A stretch of DNA of 19,867 nucleotides, from NCBI GenBank assembly GCA_964486925.1, contig CAZAOY010000047.1, forward strand, positions 1 to 19,867. The letters are read 5' to 3'. Of the stretch, positions 14,126 to 19,867 are shown piece by piece. The notes beneath the pieces were generated by a model. That model had not been told where the DNA came from. It saw nothing but the letters and a program-made list of their open reading frames with translations, and ran no database searches. The number at the start of each line of letters is the position of its first letter. Positions within the stretch are counted from its first letter, which is position 1. Made by a program: the position numbers and the translations under genes. This DNA is from CAZAOY01 sp964486925. Its GTDB lineage: Bacteria > Bacillota > Clostridia > Oscillospirales > Ruminococcaceae.

Positions 14126-14359
14126 CTATCTACCGTGGTGACATCTGCATTTACAGCAGCAGCAACAACAACAGCAGCAACATCCACATCCGATATAGCC
14201 TCTGCCCCCATTTTCGCCCTCTCTGCCTTCTGCACTGCTATAGCCAAAGCTTTGTGGCATGGTAAAGCATACTGTGTGCTTCATAGGTACATCCACTGTA
14301 TTTCCTCGTCTATTTGGTCTATCTTCTTCATCCATGTACTTTGTATAATCAAACGCCAT
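14126..14359 (-). CDS. Small protein with a ten-cysteine run
   Basis: This 77-residue protein starts MAFDYTKYMDEEDRPNRR, passes through a Gly/Glu-rich linker (about residues 43-54), and ends GYIGCG, ten consecutive Cys, then KCRCHHGR. It has 14 cysteines in total, 13 of them in the last 21 residues, plus two His. Such density suggests metal binding or disulfide-linked assembly, as in metallothioneins or cysteine-rich spore-coat proteins; I do not recognise a family. The ribosome binding site GGGAGGAAG is strong and the ATG is at 14359. The cysteine codons mix TGT and TGC, so the tract is not a pure triplet expansion. There is no signal peptide. It is monocistronic and ends at two hairpins. 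The Ala/Thr-rich frame on the opposite strand lacks a ribosome binding site. Confidence 0.75.
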   Translation of the reverse strand: MAFDYTKYMDEEDRPNRRGNTVDVPMKHTVCFTMPQSFGYSSAEGREGENGGRGYIGCGCCCCCCCCCCKCRCHHGR

Positions 14360-14510
14360 AATCTTCCTCCCTTGCTTATATTAGTTTTAACTGCTATTAA
14401 TCAGGCAATCAAATGTTAACGCTTTAATTAGAGCTTGTGATATTTGAATGGTAAAAACCACCCGATTAATAATGCAATTATCTACAACATTATATGCAAC
14501 GAGAGGAGAT

Positions 14511-14558
14511 ATGGTTAAAATTGTTGGGTTGACAGATATGTCAAGAGTATTAAGGTAG
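14511..14558 (+). CDS. Possible 15-residue peptide ORF
   Basis: GAGAGGAG (14501-14508) stands just before an ATG that opens MVKIVGLTDMSRVLR and stops at TAG. TTGAAT (14444-14449), 17 bases and TAATAA (14467-14472) could be its promoter. Spacing of the binding site is tight and the ORF is very short, so chance is quite possible. It lies between the poly-cysteine gene, transcribed away from it, and the 3' end of the glycosidase gene. Confidence 0.25.
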   Translation: MVKIVGLTDMSRVLR

Positions 14559-14559
14559 T

Positions 14560-14595
14560 AAAAACATATAAATATGGGATAAAAGTGTTATATGT
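14560..14595 (-). terminator. Probable terminator of the glycosidase gene
   Basis: On the minus strand ACATATAA (complement of 14588-14595) pairs with TTATATGT (complement of 14564-14571), and the stem runs into five T (complement of 14560-14564). The stem is only eight A/T-rich pairs, so it is weak. Confidence 0.4.
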
Positions 14596-14640
14596 GAAAT
14601 CTATAATACAAATAGTATATTAGTTTCCAAGAGATATGAA

Positions 14641-16347
14641 CTAAAGCCTTGTATCCCATTTTCCGCAGAACGCATCTACAGGACTAGTGCCTTTAAACTC
14701 TGATCTGCCCACCAGTTTGTCGACAATAGCTTGCAGTACGTTGTCATTGGAGTTGTACGCATTAATAAATGTCTTAATTCGTGGTACATCTATTAAGTGA
14801 TAAGGGTTCTCTACCGATATAAAGATAGTAGGGATACTGCTGATATACTGTGGACAGTTTGCACCCATAGGCTGTGCCCATTCGATCCTTACAACCGTCT
14901 GGTTGCTCTTGGTACTAAGGTTTGCAAGATAGATTATAACGTCGTAGCTATCCTTTACCTGTTGTAGAGGGGTAACCTTGCCCTCAAACATGTTATCTGG
15001 CACAAAGTTTGATACCTCAAAGCCTTCGGCTTCCAGTAGCTTTTTAAATTTGTCGCAGATACCTGCGGTAGGGCCAAATACCATAGGGCCTTTTTCAGGC
15101 TCTAGTGGATAGAAGAGAATCCGTTTTTTATCGTAAGGGGATAGTGGTAGCACACCCTTTTCTTCCTTAACGAGGGTGACAGATTTATCGGCACACTCCT
15201 TTGACCACTCTACATATTTTGGGTCTTTTAACACTGCTAAAGCGCTCTCGATCGTTATATCCTTCTTAACTTTATGTAGCTTTAGTGCCGCCTTTAACGC
15301 TAGTATCCGTGCTACCGCTTCATCCAGACGTTTACGGGTTAGTATACCGTTAGCTACACCTTCCAGCATAAACTCGTAGTCCTCTTTTGCATTTTTAGTA
15401 AATAGGAACATGTCGTTGCCTGCTTGTATACTGTAAGGTACAGCCTTGCTACGTTCCATCAGGGTAGCAAACCCTATCATTGGAGTTGCGTCGGTGGTGA
15501 TAAGTCCGTTAAACCCTAGCTTTTCACGGAGTAGGCCGTTAATAAGCTCGTGGGAAAGGCTTGCGGGGAGGATATCGCCGTCGGCAAGGTTAGGGTTTAG
15601 GAGCTTTGAGTAGGCAGGGTGCATAATATGCCCGATCATTGCGGTCATAGCGCCTGCGTCGATACAGCGTTTGTATGCCATACCCGAGGTATTATCCCAT
15701 TCCTCAACCGAGGTTGTGTTAACCGATACCACGAGGTGGTGATCCCGCTCGTCAATGCCATCGCCTGGAAAATGCTTTATCGAGGCGGCAAGCCCCTTTG
15801 CCTGCACCGCCTTAACGTAGGCTTCGCTCATATCGGCAACCCGTTTAGGGTCGCTCCCGAAGGTTCTTACGTTGGTTATAGGGTTTCGCCAGTTTTCGTC
15901 GATGTCTAGAATCGGTGCGAATGCCCAGTTAGCGCCTACGGCTGCCCCCTGCGCTCCGCATAACTCCCCTAGCTTTTCTGCCATGGTAACATCATCAGTT
16001 GCCGCAACCTCAAGCTGTGAACCTAAGGTAACCCCTTCATGCACAATACCACTCCCGCCCTTTTCTAGGTTTGCCGCAATAAGCATAGGGATATCGGAGT
16101 GCTTTTTAAGGTAGTTTGTATAGTTTACCGCTTCCTCAACCGAGAGAGGTCTATACATAATACCTCCTGGTTTAAACAGTTTATTCTGCTCCACTATCTC
16201 CTGCTCACTCCCAGATCGCACAACCATACAAAACAGCTGGCCTACCTTATCTTCAAGGGAAAGCCCTTTAAGGGTGCTGTCCACCCAAGCGATATCCTCA
16301 TCGTTAAGGTAAAACGGCATCTTTTTAAATGATTCATAAAGCTTCAT
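14641..16347 (-). CDS. Glycoside hydrolase family 3 protein (NagZ-like N-acetylhexosaminidase)
   Basis: The 568-residue protein has a GH3 N-terminal barrel: ILDIDENWRNPITNVRTFG (147-165), KHFPGDG (191-197) followed by D202-H203-H204 in the loop that carries the NagZ acid/base dyad, and TTDATPM with D286 as the likely nucleophile. A C-terminal domain (about 400-568) resembles the second GH3 domain. The NagZ group removes N-acetylglucosamine from muropeptides, chitin fragments or glycans. No signal peptide is present, so a cytosolic role in cell-wall recycling or imported glycan use is likely. FPGDG replaces the usual FPGHG of NagZ. A modest AAGG site precedes the ATG at 16347. It has its own promoter, and the divergent gene is the cNMP-binding protein. 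Confidence 0.85.
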   Translation of the reverse strand: MKLYESFKKMPFYLNDEDIAWVDSTLKGLSLEDKVGQLFCMVVRSGSEQEIVEQNKLFKPGGIMYRPLSVEEAVNYTNYLKKHSDIPMLIAANLEKGGSGIVHEGVTLGSQLEVAATDDVTMAEKLGELCGAQGAAVGANWAFAPILDIDENWRNPITNVRTFGSDPKRVADMSEAYVKAVQAKGLAASIKHFPGDGIDERDHHLVVSVNTTSVEEWDNTSGMAYKRCIDAGAMTAMIGHIMHPAYSKLLNPNLADGDILPASLSHELINGLLREKLGFNGLITTDATPMIGFATLMERSKAVPYSIQAGNDMFLFTKNAKEDYEFMLEGVANGILTRKRLDEAVARILALKAALKLHKVKKDITIESALAVLKDPKYVEWSKECADKSVTLVKEEKGVLPLSPYDKKRILFYPLEPEKGPMVFGPTAGICDKFKKLLEAEGFEVSNFVPDNMFEGKVTPLQQVKDSYDVIIYLANLSTKSNQTVVRIEWAQPMGANCPQYISSIPTIFISVENPYHLIDVPRIKTFINAYNSNDNVLQAIVDKLVGRSEFKGTSPVDAFCGKWDTRL

Positions 16348-16389
16348 AGCTCGCCTTCTTTCTCAGTATTTGTATCTGTAACTACTATG

Positions 16390-16418
16390 AGTATAGCACA
16401 GTTTAATAGAAAAATCAA
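16390..16418 (-). promoter_or_regulatory. Promoter of the glycosidase gene
   Basis: On the minus strand TTGATT (16413-16418), 17 bases, then TATACT (16390-16395) preceded by TGC, an extended -10. It leaves a leader of about 35 bases. Confidence 0.75.
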
Positions 16419-16558
16419 TATAATTTTTGCATTAATATCTATTTTAATGATATTATTATGATTTTATATATAATTAAATATTTAGTATAGTTAAAAAACA
16501 GTGTAGATTATTATTAATGTAAAAATTAATAATTTGTATACCAATTTACTAGATATTA
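16419..16558. other. AT-rich divergent intergenic region
   Basis: This is the most AT-rich stretch of the divergent region between the glycosidase and cNMP-protein promoters. It contains an all-A/T hairpin, ATTATTAAT (16510-16518) with ATTAATAAT (16525-16533). No ORF or operator-like palindrome with GC content was seen. Confidence 0.45.
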
Positions 16559-16567
16559 TGGTATAAT
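16559..16567 (+). promoter_or_regulatory. Extended -10 of the cNMP-binding/DUF2225 gene
   Basis: TGGTATAAT (TATAAT at 16562-16567) is a consensus extended -10 without a recognisable -35 at 16-18 bases. The transcript would carry a leader of about 130 bases before 16706. Inside that leader TGGATA (16609-16614) and TATCCA (16623-16628) can pair. No known riboswitch core was recognised. Confidence 0.55.
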
Positions 16568-16705
16568 AAATCTAAAGGTGTACGTTGAAAAGTCTAGCAA
16601 AACGATGATGGATAGTATCTAATATCCACATTTTGTTCTATGGGTAAACGATAATTAAATTCACAAACCAAGATATATCCTTAAAACATTTAGGAGGAAT
16701 TAACG

Positions 16706-17860
16706 ATGACAGAAGTTGATATGAGGGTACTAGCAAAGCTCTCACCATTCCTAGCCTTCACACAGGGTGAAACGATCATCAGGAATGGAGACTCACCTGA
16801 AAAGGGGATGTACCTAGTTCTTTTAGGTGAGGTGGAGGTGTATAAGGACTACAACACCTCTAAAGAAACGCTTATCAAAACTGCAAAGGCGGATGAACCT
16901 ATAGGCGAGGTGGGATTCTTTACAAACTCTGCGCAGGGAATTACCGCTATCGCAAAGGGTACTGTCACAGTGGTTTGCATTACAAAGGAGAATTTTGCTG
17001 ATATCTATAAGGAGTTTAGATTTATCATTATACAGATAATGATGATAGTCTGCAAAAGCGAATCTAAGGTTGTAAACCAGCTAATCGAGGCGGTAAACTC
17101 GCCGTATGTCCCAAAGCTAGACCTCTACCCAGAGGGTCACACAAGGTTTAATGTTGAGCAGCCCGAAAGCTATAAAAATTACATCACAAAGGATATCTTT
17201 ACCTGTCCATACTGTCATAAAGAGCATCAAACGATGATACCACTTACCTCAAAGGTTAAGTATGTAGGCGAAACCTCAGCGGATTTTCGCCGCCGTTCAA
17301 ATGATTTTGAGCTTTCTTGGTATGACGTTACCACCTGCCCCCACTGCTACTACAGCTCTTTAACTGACTACCTAATGTACCCCGATAACATATATTTTTA
17401 CATGCGCCCTATAAAGGAGCGGTTAGATCTAATACACAAGCTTTTACCGCTTAAGTTTTCAGAACCTCGTACACTGGATCAGGTTTTTGATTCATACTAC
17501 CTTGCCCTTGCCTGCGCGCCAAGCCTTAAAAACTCTAAACAGGTTACCGCAATGCTGTGGCTTAGGTTATCGTGGCTTTATTCTGACTATTCCGACCAGA
17601 AGATGACTGCATACGCTACTAAGAAGGCATATGAGCATTATGTGGATTTCTACGGTAATACCAACCTAACCCCAAAGCAAGAGCAGTATTTTTGCTTAAT
17701 CATGGGACATCTTGCACTGGTTACGGAGGATTTTAACGCGTCCTACAGATATCTATCAGAGGCACGTTTAAACAAGGCGGGTAGCGCTATCTACACCCAT
17801 ATGGCAACCATGGAGCTAGAGAAGCTAAGGGAGCTTAGAAGGGAAAAGGATTTAAAGTAA
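16706..17860 (+). CDS. cNMP-binding domain fused to DUF2225
   Basis: Residues about 8-115 form a Crp-type cyclic-nucleotide-binding beta-roll (GETIIRNGDSPEKGMYLVL, then GEVEVYKDY and PIGEVGFFTNSAQGITA). The phosphate-binding cassette lacks its usual Arg: SAQGIT stands where PRxA/T is expected, so cAMP binding is doubtful. From about residue 160 comes DUF2225, with paired CPYC (167-170) and CPHC (211-214) that probably hold zinc, followed by a helical TPR-like C-terminus. There is no DNA-binding HTH, so this is not a Crp transcription factor. TAGGAGG precedes the ATG at 16706 by ten bases. The gene is monocistronic and ends at a good terminator. The role of DUF2225 is unknown to me. Confidence 0.85.
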   Translation: MTEVDMRVLAKLSPFLAFTQGETIIRNGDSPEKGMYLVLLGEVEVYKDYNTSKETLIKTAKADEPIGEVGFFTNSAQGITAIAKGTVTVVCITKENFADIYKEFRFIIIQIMMIVCKSESKVVNQLIEAVNSPYVPKLDLYPEGHTRFNVEQPESYKNYITKDIFTCPYCHKEHQTMIPLTSKVKYVGETSADFRRRSNDFELSWYDVTTCPHCYYSSLTDYLMYPDNIYFYMRPIKERLDLIHKLLPLKFSEPRTLDQVFDSYYLALACAPSLKNSKQVTAMLWLRLSWLYSDYSDQKMTAYATKKAYEHYVDFYGNTNLTPKQEQYFCLIMGHLALVTEDFNASYRYLSEARLNKAGSAIYTHMATMELEKLRELRREKDLK

Positions 17861-17874
17861 CCTTAAATATCTAT

Positions 17875-17921
17875 CCCACTACAATGACTTTTCAGATCAA
17901 AGGTATTGTAGTGGGGTTTTT
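17875..17921 (+). terminator. Intrinsic terminator of the cNMP/DUF2225 gene
   Basis: CCCACTACAAT (17875-17885) pairs with 17905-17915 and the stem continues after a mismatch with CTTT/AAAG. Five T follow (17917-17921). It begins 15 bases after the stop. Confidence 0.85.
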
Positions 17922-18068
17922 GTGTATAAACATGTTGTAATCGAATTGTAACATTTAATAAATTTTCGTATCATTTATACAAATTAACTGGAATATCGAC
18001 ATGAGTTGTGCGTTTCGTAGTGTATATCCCCAAATATTTTATAATGTGTTTTTTTTATGTTTTTTTCA

Positions 18069-18097
18069 TTGACTTTTATTATTAGGTATGCTATAAT
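18069..18097 (+). promoter_or_regulatory. tRNA promoter
   Basis: TTGACT (18069-18074), 17 bases, then TATAAT (18092-18097) preceded by TGC. This near-perfect promoter lies 47 bases before the tRNA, as expected for a stable RNA. Confidence 0.85.
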
Positions 18098-18143
18098 TAT
18101 CTTGTGATATTGGTGGTTTATCTTCACCGTGTCACCTGTATGT

Positions 18144-18235
18144 GGAGAGATGGCTGAGTTGGTCTAAGGCGCACGACTGGAACTCGTGTAATGGCTAATA
18201 CCCATTCAGGGGTTCGAATCCCCTTCTCTCCGCCA
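18144..18235 (+). tRNA. tRNA-Ser (anticodon GGA)
   Basis: The acceptor GGAGAGA (18144-18150) pairs with TCTCTCC (18225-18231), followed by discriminator G and an encoded CCA (18233-18235). The anticodon stem CACGA/TCGTG encloses CTGGAAC with GGA at 18179-18181, reading UCC and UCU. The long variable arm (ATGG...CCAT) and the GGTTCGAATCC T-arm are typical of bacterial tRNA-Ser. A TTTTT follows at 18239. Confidence 0.97.
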
Positions 18236-18336
18236 TAGTTTTTGCCAAGAGCTGTCGAATTTAATTTGACTGCTTTTGATTTATATATAAGGATTATTCC
18301 AAGTATAGGTCATATTTCATAAAATGAGGTATTTTT

Positions 18337-18558
18337 ATGGCGGACTTTAAATCTATGTACTATCATTTAGCGGGGCGGACGGCTACGACTGTCGATGTTT
18401 TGGAAGCTGCGACAGATATGATGACAGCTAATGTTAAAGCCATGGCAGCTTCTGTAGATGCTTTAGTTATTCTAAAAGAAAAACTAAAATTAGCGCAACA
18501 AGCTACCGAGGACATGTTTCTTGACTCTGATGAAGATGACTCTGAAGATAATTCTTAA
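18337..18558 (+). CDS. Small helical protein with acidic tail
   Basis: This 73-residue protein is mostly helical (VDVLEAATDMMTANVKAM and LVILKEKLKLAQQATEDM) and ends in a strongly acidic tail, DSDEDDSEDNS. No membrane segment is present. GAGGT precedes the ATG by about eight bases, and a terminator hairpin follows at 18640, so the gene looks real. The family is not recognised. It stands alone between the tRNA and the AT-rich acetyltransferase gene. Confidence 0.6.
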   Translation: MADFKSMYYHLAGRTATTVDVLEAATDMMTANVKAMAASVDALVILKEKLKLAQQATEDMFLDSDEDDSEDNS

Positions 18559-18639
18559 AAAATTACGTATTGGTTGTTAGTATGAAAATTTAGACTTTTT
18601 TATTTTGATGTATCTATTTTACCTAATGACAAAAAATGG

Positions 18640-18685
18640 CTACCATCTATAGATAAAAGTAATTTTGTCGGTAGATGGTAGTTTT
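18640..18685 (+). terminator. Intrinsic terminator after the small acidic-tailed gene
   Basis: CTACCATCTA (18640-18649) pairs with TAGATGGTAG (18672-18681) and is followed by TTTTG. AAAAAA lies just upstream, so it could also act weakly on the opposite strand. Confidence 0.7.
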
Positions 18686-18710
18686 GTAAAATGGGTGAGC
18701 GGGGAGTATT

Positions 18711-18733
18711 TATATTTGACGTAGTCAAATATA
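18711..18733. promoter_or_regulatory. 23-bp palindrome upstream of the second GNAT gene
   Basis: TATATTTGAC (18711-18720) and GTCAAATATA (18724-18733) are perfect arms around a three-base centre, the geometry of a dimeric repressor site. TATAGT (18730-18735) at its right edge could be the -10, though the -35 would be poor. It sits 62 bases before the GNAT start. Confidence 0.5.
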
Positions 18734-18794
18734 GTAAAGAATGAAAAGTGAAAAACTGCAACGAAGATTATTTATATAATAGGTAGGTAAGAAA

Positions 18795-19217
18795 ATGTTT
18801 TGCGATATTAAAACAGAATTAGATAATCCTATTGTACATAAACTTATGAACGAAAGCGCAGGGGACAAGTCCGCAGAGGCTATACGTAGAAAAGTGGCAG
18901 AATTTCGTCGCAATGATAATTGGTATTTATATGGGTGGTTTGAAAACGATGAAATGTTAGGTATTTGCGGGCTTGTGATTTATTCAGATTACGTTGAGAT
19001 TTATAACATCGCCGTTGACCCAAATAATCGTAAACACGGAGTAGGAAAGGCAATGATAAATGCAGTACAAGAAAAATATAAAATGACTATTAAAGCTGAA
19101 ACCGATGACGGTGCGGTAGAATTTTACCGAAAGTGCGGTTTTGAAACAGAAGCATTTATGAGAACTTTTAGTAATGGTAAGTATCGGCGTTATAAATGTA
19201 TTTTACACACATTATAA
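18795..19217 (+). CDS. GNAT-family N-acetyltransferase (AT-rich)
   Basis: The 140-residue protein has the acetyl-CoA-binding motif NRKHGVGKAMINAV followed by a typical C-terminal strand and VEFYRKCGFETEAFMR. The N-terminal half shows the strands WYLYGWFENDEMLGICGLVI. AGGTAGG precedes the ATG. Codons are markedly more A/T-ending than in most genes here, which hints at recent acquisition. It shows little similarity by eye to the other GNAT at 4335-4820. A 23-bp palindrome lies upstream. The substrate is unknown. Confidence 0.85.
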   Translation: MFCDIKTELDNPIVHKLMNESAGDKSAEAIRRKVAEFRRNDNWYLYGWFENDEMLGICGLVIYSDYVEIYNIAVDPNNRKHGVGKAMINAVQEKYKMTIKAETDDGAVEFYRKCGFETEAFMRTFSNGKYRRYKCILHTL

Positions 19218-19228
19218 GCATAATGTGT
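19207..19228 (+). terminator. Hairpin over the stop of the second GNAT gene
   Basis: ACACATTAT (19207-19215) pairs with ATAATGTGT (19220-19228) around a four-base loop. The TAA stop (19215-19217) lies at the stem tip. A broken pyrimidine tract (ATCTCTTTTCTCC) follows, so termination is plausible but not strong. Confidence 0.4.
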
Positions 19229-19362
19229 ATCTCTTTTCTCCTTAACATTTATCACTACATATTACGGGACTTATAAACTTTAGATAGACATAGACCCTAA
19301 TATCCTGTAGATATATTACATAAAATTACCATAACACACATTTAATTACACGGAGGAATAGT

Positions 19363-19767
19363 ATGAATGATTGTATCTTCTGCAAAATAATTGGTTCTGA
19401 GATACCAAGCTTTAAGATATATGAGGATGAATATACCTATGCTTTTATGGATATTGCTAAGGATGTGGACGGACATATCCTTGTTATCCCTAAAAAGCAT
19501 GTTAAGAATGTTTTAGACTGTGACTGCGAAACCTTATCACATGTTATGGACACTGTAAAGCTAATCTCCAACCACTGTGTGGATAACTGCGGGTATGATG
19601 GGGTAAATCTACTTAATGCCAGTGACGAAGCTGCGGGTCAGTCGGTAATGCACCTGCATATCCATATTATCCCTCGTAAGGCGGGGGACGGCATTAACTC
19701 GTGGCCGTACTTTAAGGGTGCAAAAACTACCATTGAGGAGATGTATAAAATTTTAAAGATACAATAA
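19363..19767 (+). CDS. HIT-family nucleotide hydrolase
   Basis: This 134-residue HIT protein has the histidine triad HLHIH (H97, H99, H101) in QSVMHLHIHIIPRK and the N-terminal CIFCKII with Cys4 and Cys7, as in HinT/Hit proteins that bind zinc. The family cleaves phosphoramidate or dinucleoside bonds on AMP-type substrates. GGAGG precedes the ATG. Length and termini are normal. Its last codons lie in the first copy of a 31-bp tandem duplication. Confidence 0.92.
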   Translation: MNDCIFCKIIGSEIPSFKIYEDEYTYAFMDIAKDVDGHILVIPKKHVKNVLDCDCETLSHVMDTVKLISNHCVDNCGYDGVNLLNASDEAAGQSVMHLHIHIIPRKAGDGINSWPYFKGAKTTIEEMYKILKIQ

Positions 19768-19816
19768 TGTTGTTATAAATTATATAAAGATACAATAATG
19801 TTGTTATAAATTATAT
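19754..19816. repeat. 31-bp tandem duplication at the end of the HIT gene
   Basis: A 31-base unit beginning AAAGATACAATAATGTTG at 19755 is repeated exactly at 19786, with one extra shared T at the left. The first copy contains the last codons and the TAA of the HIT gene. The second is noncoding, so the duplication copied the gene's end into the intergenic region. Confidence 0.9.
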
Positions 19817-19852
19817 ATAGAGGGATTATAGATATAAAAGGGGATGATTACA

Positions 19853-19867
19853 TTGACATACAATGAA
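19853..19867 (+). CDS. Probable start of the next gene (partial)
   Basis: AAAAGGGG (19836-19843) precedes TTG ACA TAC AAT GAA (MTYNE) at a reasonable distance. An in-frame ATG at 19844 would sit too close to the binding site. The same GGGATGATTA wording precedes the uridine-kinase-like start. The window ends here. Confidence 0.35.

Noticed and set aside
14151..14186. Cysteine tract considered as a simple CAG/CAA microsatellite
   Set aside because: Codons alternate irregularly between TGT and TGC and continue into KCRCHH, so a pure triplet expansion does not explain it.
14135..14419. Ala/Thr-rich plus-strand ORF opposite the poly-cysteine gene
   Set aside because: It begins at GTG with no ribosome binding site and is the complement of the cysteine codons; the minus-strand gene has a strong binding site and terminators.

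Overview
The window reads as a low-GC, single-membrane Bacillota chromosome, probably an uncultivated or draft-assembled member of Clostridia. The basis is strong AGGAGG-type ribosome binding sites, TTGACA/TATAAT promoters often with an extended TGn -10, and gene content (P-loop uridine kinase-like protein, SplB-like radical SAM enzyme, cNMP-binding/DUF2225 protein, lipoprotein adaptor plus FtsX-type ABC export system). The genus cannot be told from this sequence. A 100-N scaffold gap shows that it comes from a draft assembly.

Left part (1-5626, all + strand): the 3' end of a gene; a promoter with a structured leader holding a 14-codon ORF; a divergent Ser/Thr-kinase-like protein; a small two-helix membrane protein; and a uridine-kinase-like protein. 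A 17-bp perfect inverted repeat then precedes a four-gene run: an unknown protein with a C-terminal four-cysteine cluster, an SplB-like radical SAM protein, a GNAT acetyltransferase and a histidine phosphatase. The phosphatase is broken by the N gap, whose two flanks are the same 55 bp. A 26-bp perfect inverted repeat closes the run.

Middle (5627-8145): an AraC-type regulator with a long C-terminal extension of unknown function, with three copies of an 11-bp palindromic word around its start, ending at a strong terminator. Next comes a roughly 700-bp AT-rich segment bounded by a 17-bp direct repeat and carrying a frameshifted small membrane-protein gene with its own promoter.

Minus-strand block (8146-13853): one promoter drives a lipoprotein membrane-fusion adaptor, a 950-residue FtsX/MacB-type permease and two ATP-binding subunits. 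The last three overlap by 1 and 8 bases. The second ATPase has an AbrB/SpoVT-like C-terminal tail. This is a MacAB/YknXYZ-like export system; the substrate is unknown.

Right part (13854-19867): two adjacent hairpins; a 77-residue protein with ten consecutive cysteines near its end; a cytoplasmic family-3 glycosidase (NagZ-like); divergently, a cNMP-binding/DUF2225 protein; tRNA-Ser(GGA); a small acidic-tailed protein; an AT-rich second GNAT gene behind a 23-bp palindrome; a HIT-family hydrolase; and a 31-bp tandem duplication before the probable start of another gene.

No CRISPR array, rRNA, transposase or phage structural gene was seen. Most genes are ordinary housekeeping or accessory functions. 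The least explained items are the poly-cysteine protein, the cysteine-cluster/radical-SAM pair, the AraC fusion with its repeats, and the AbrB-tailed ATPase.
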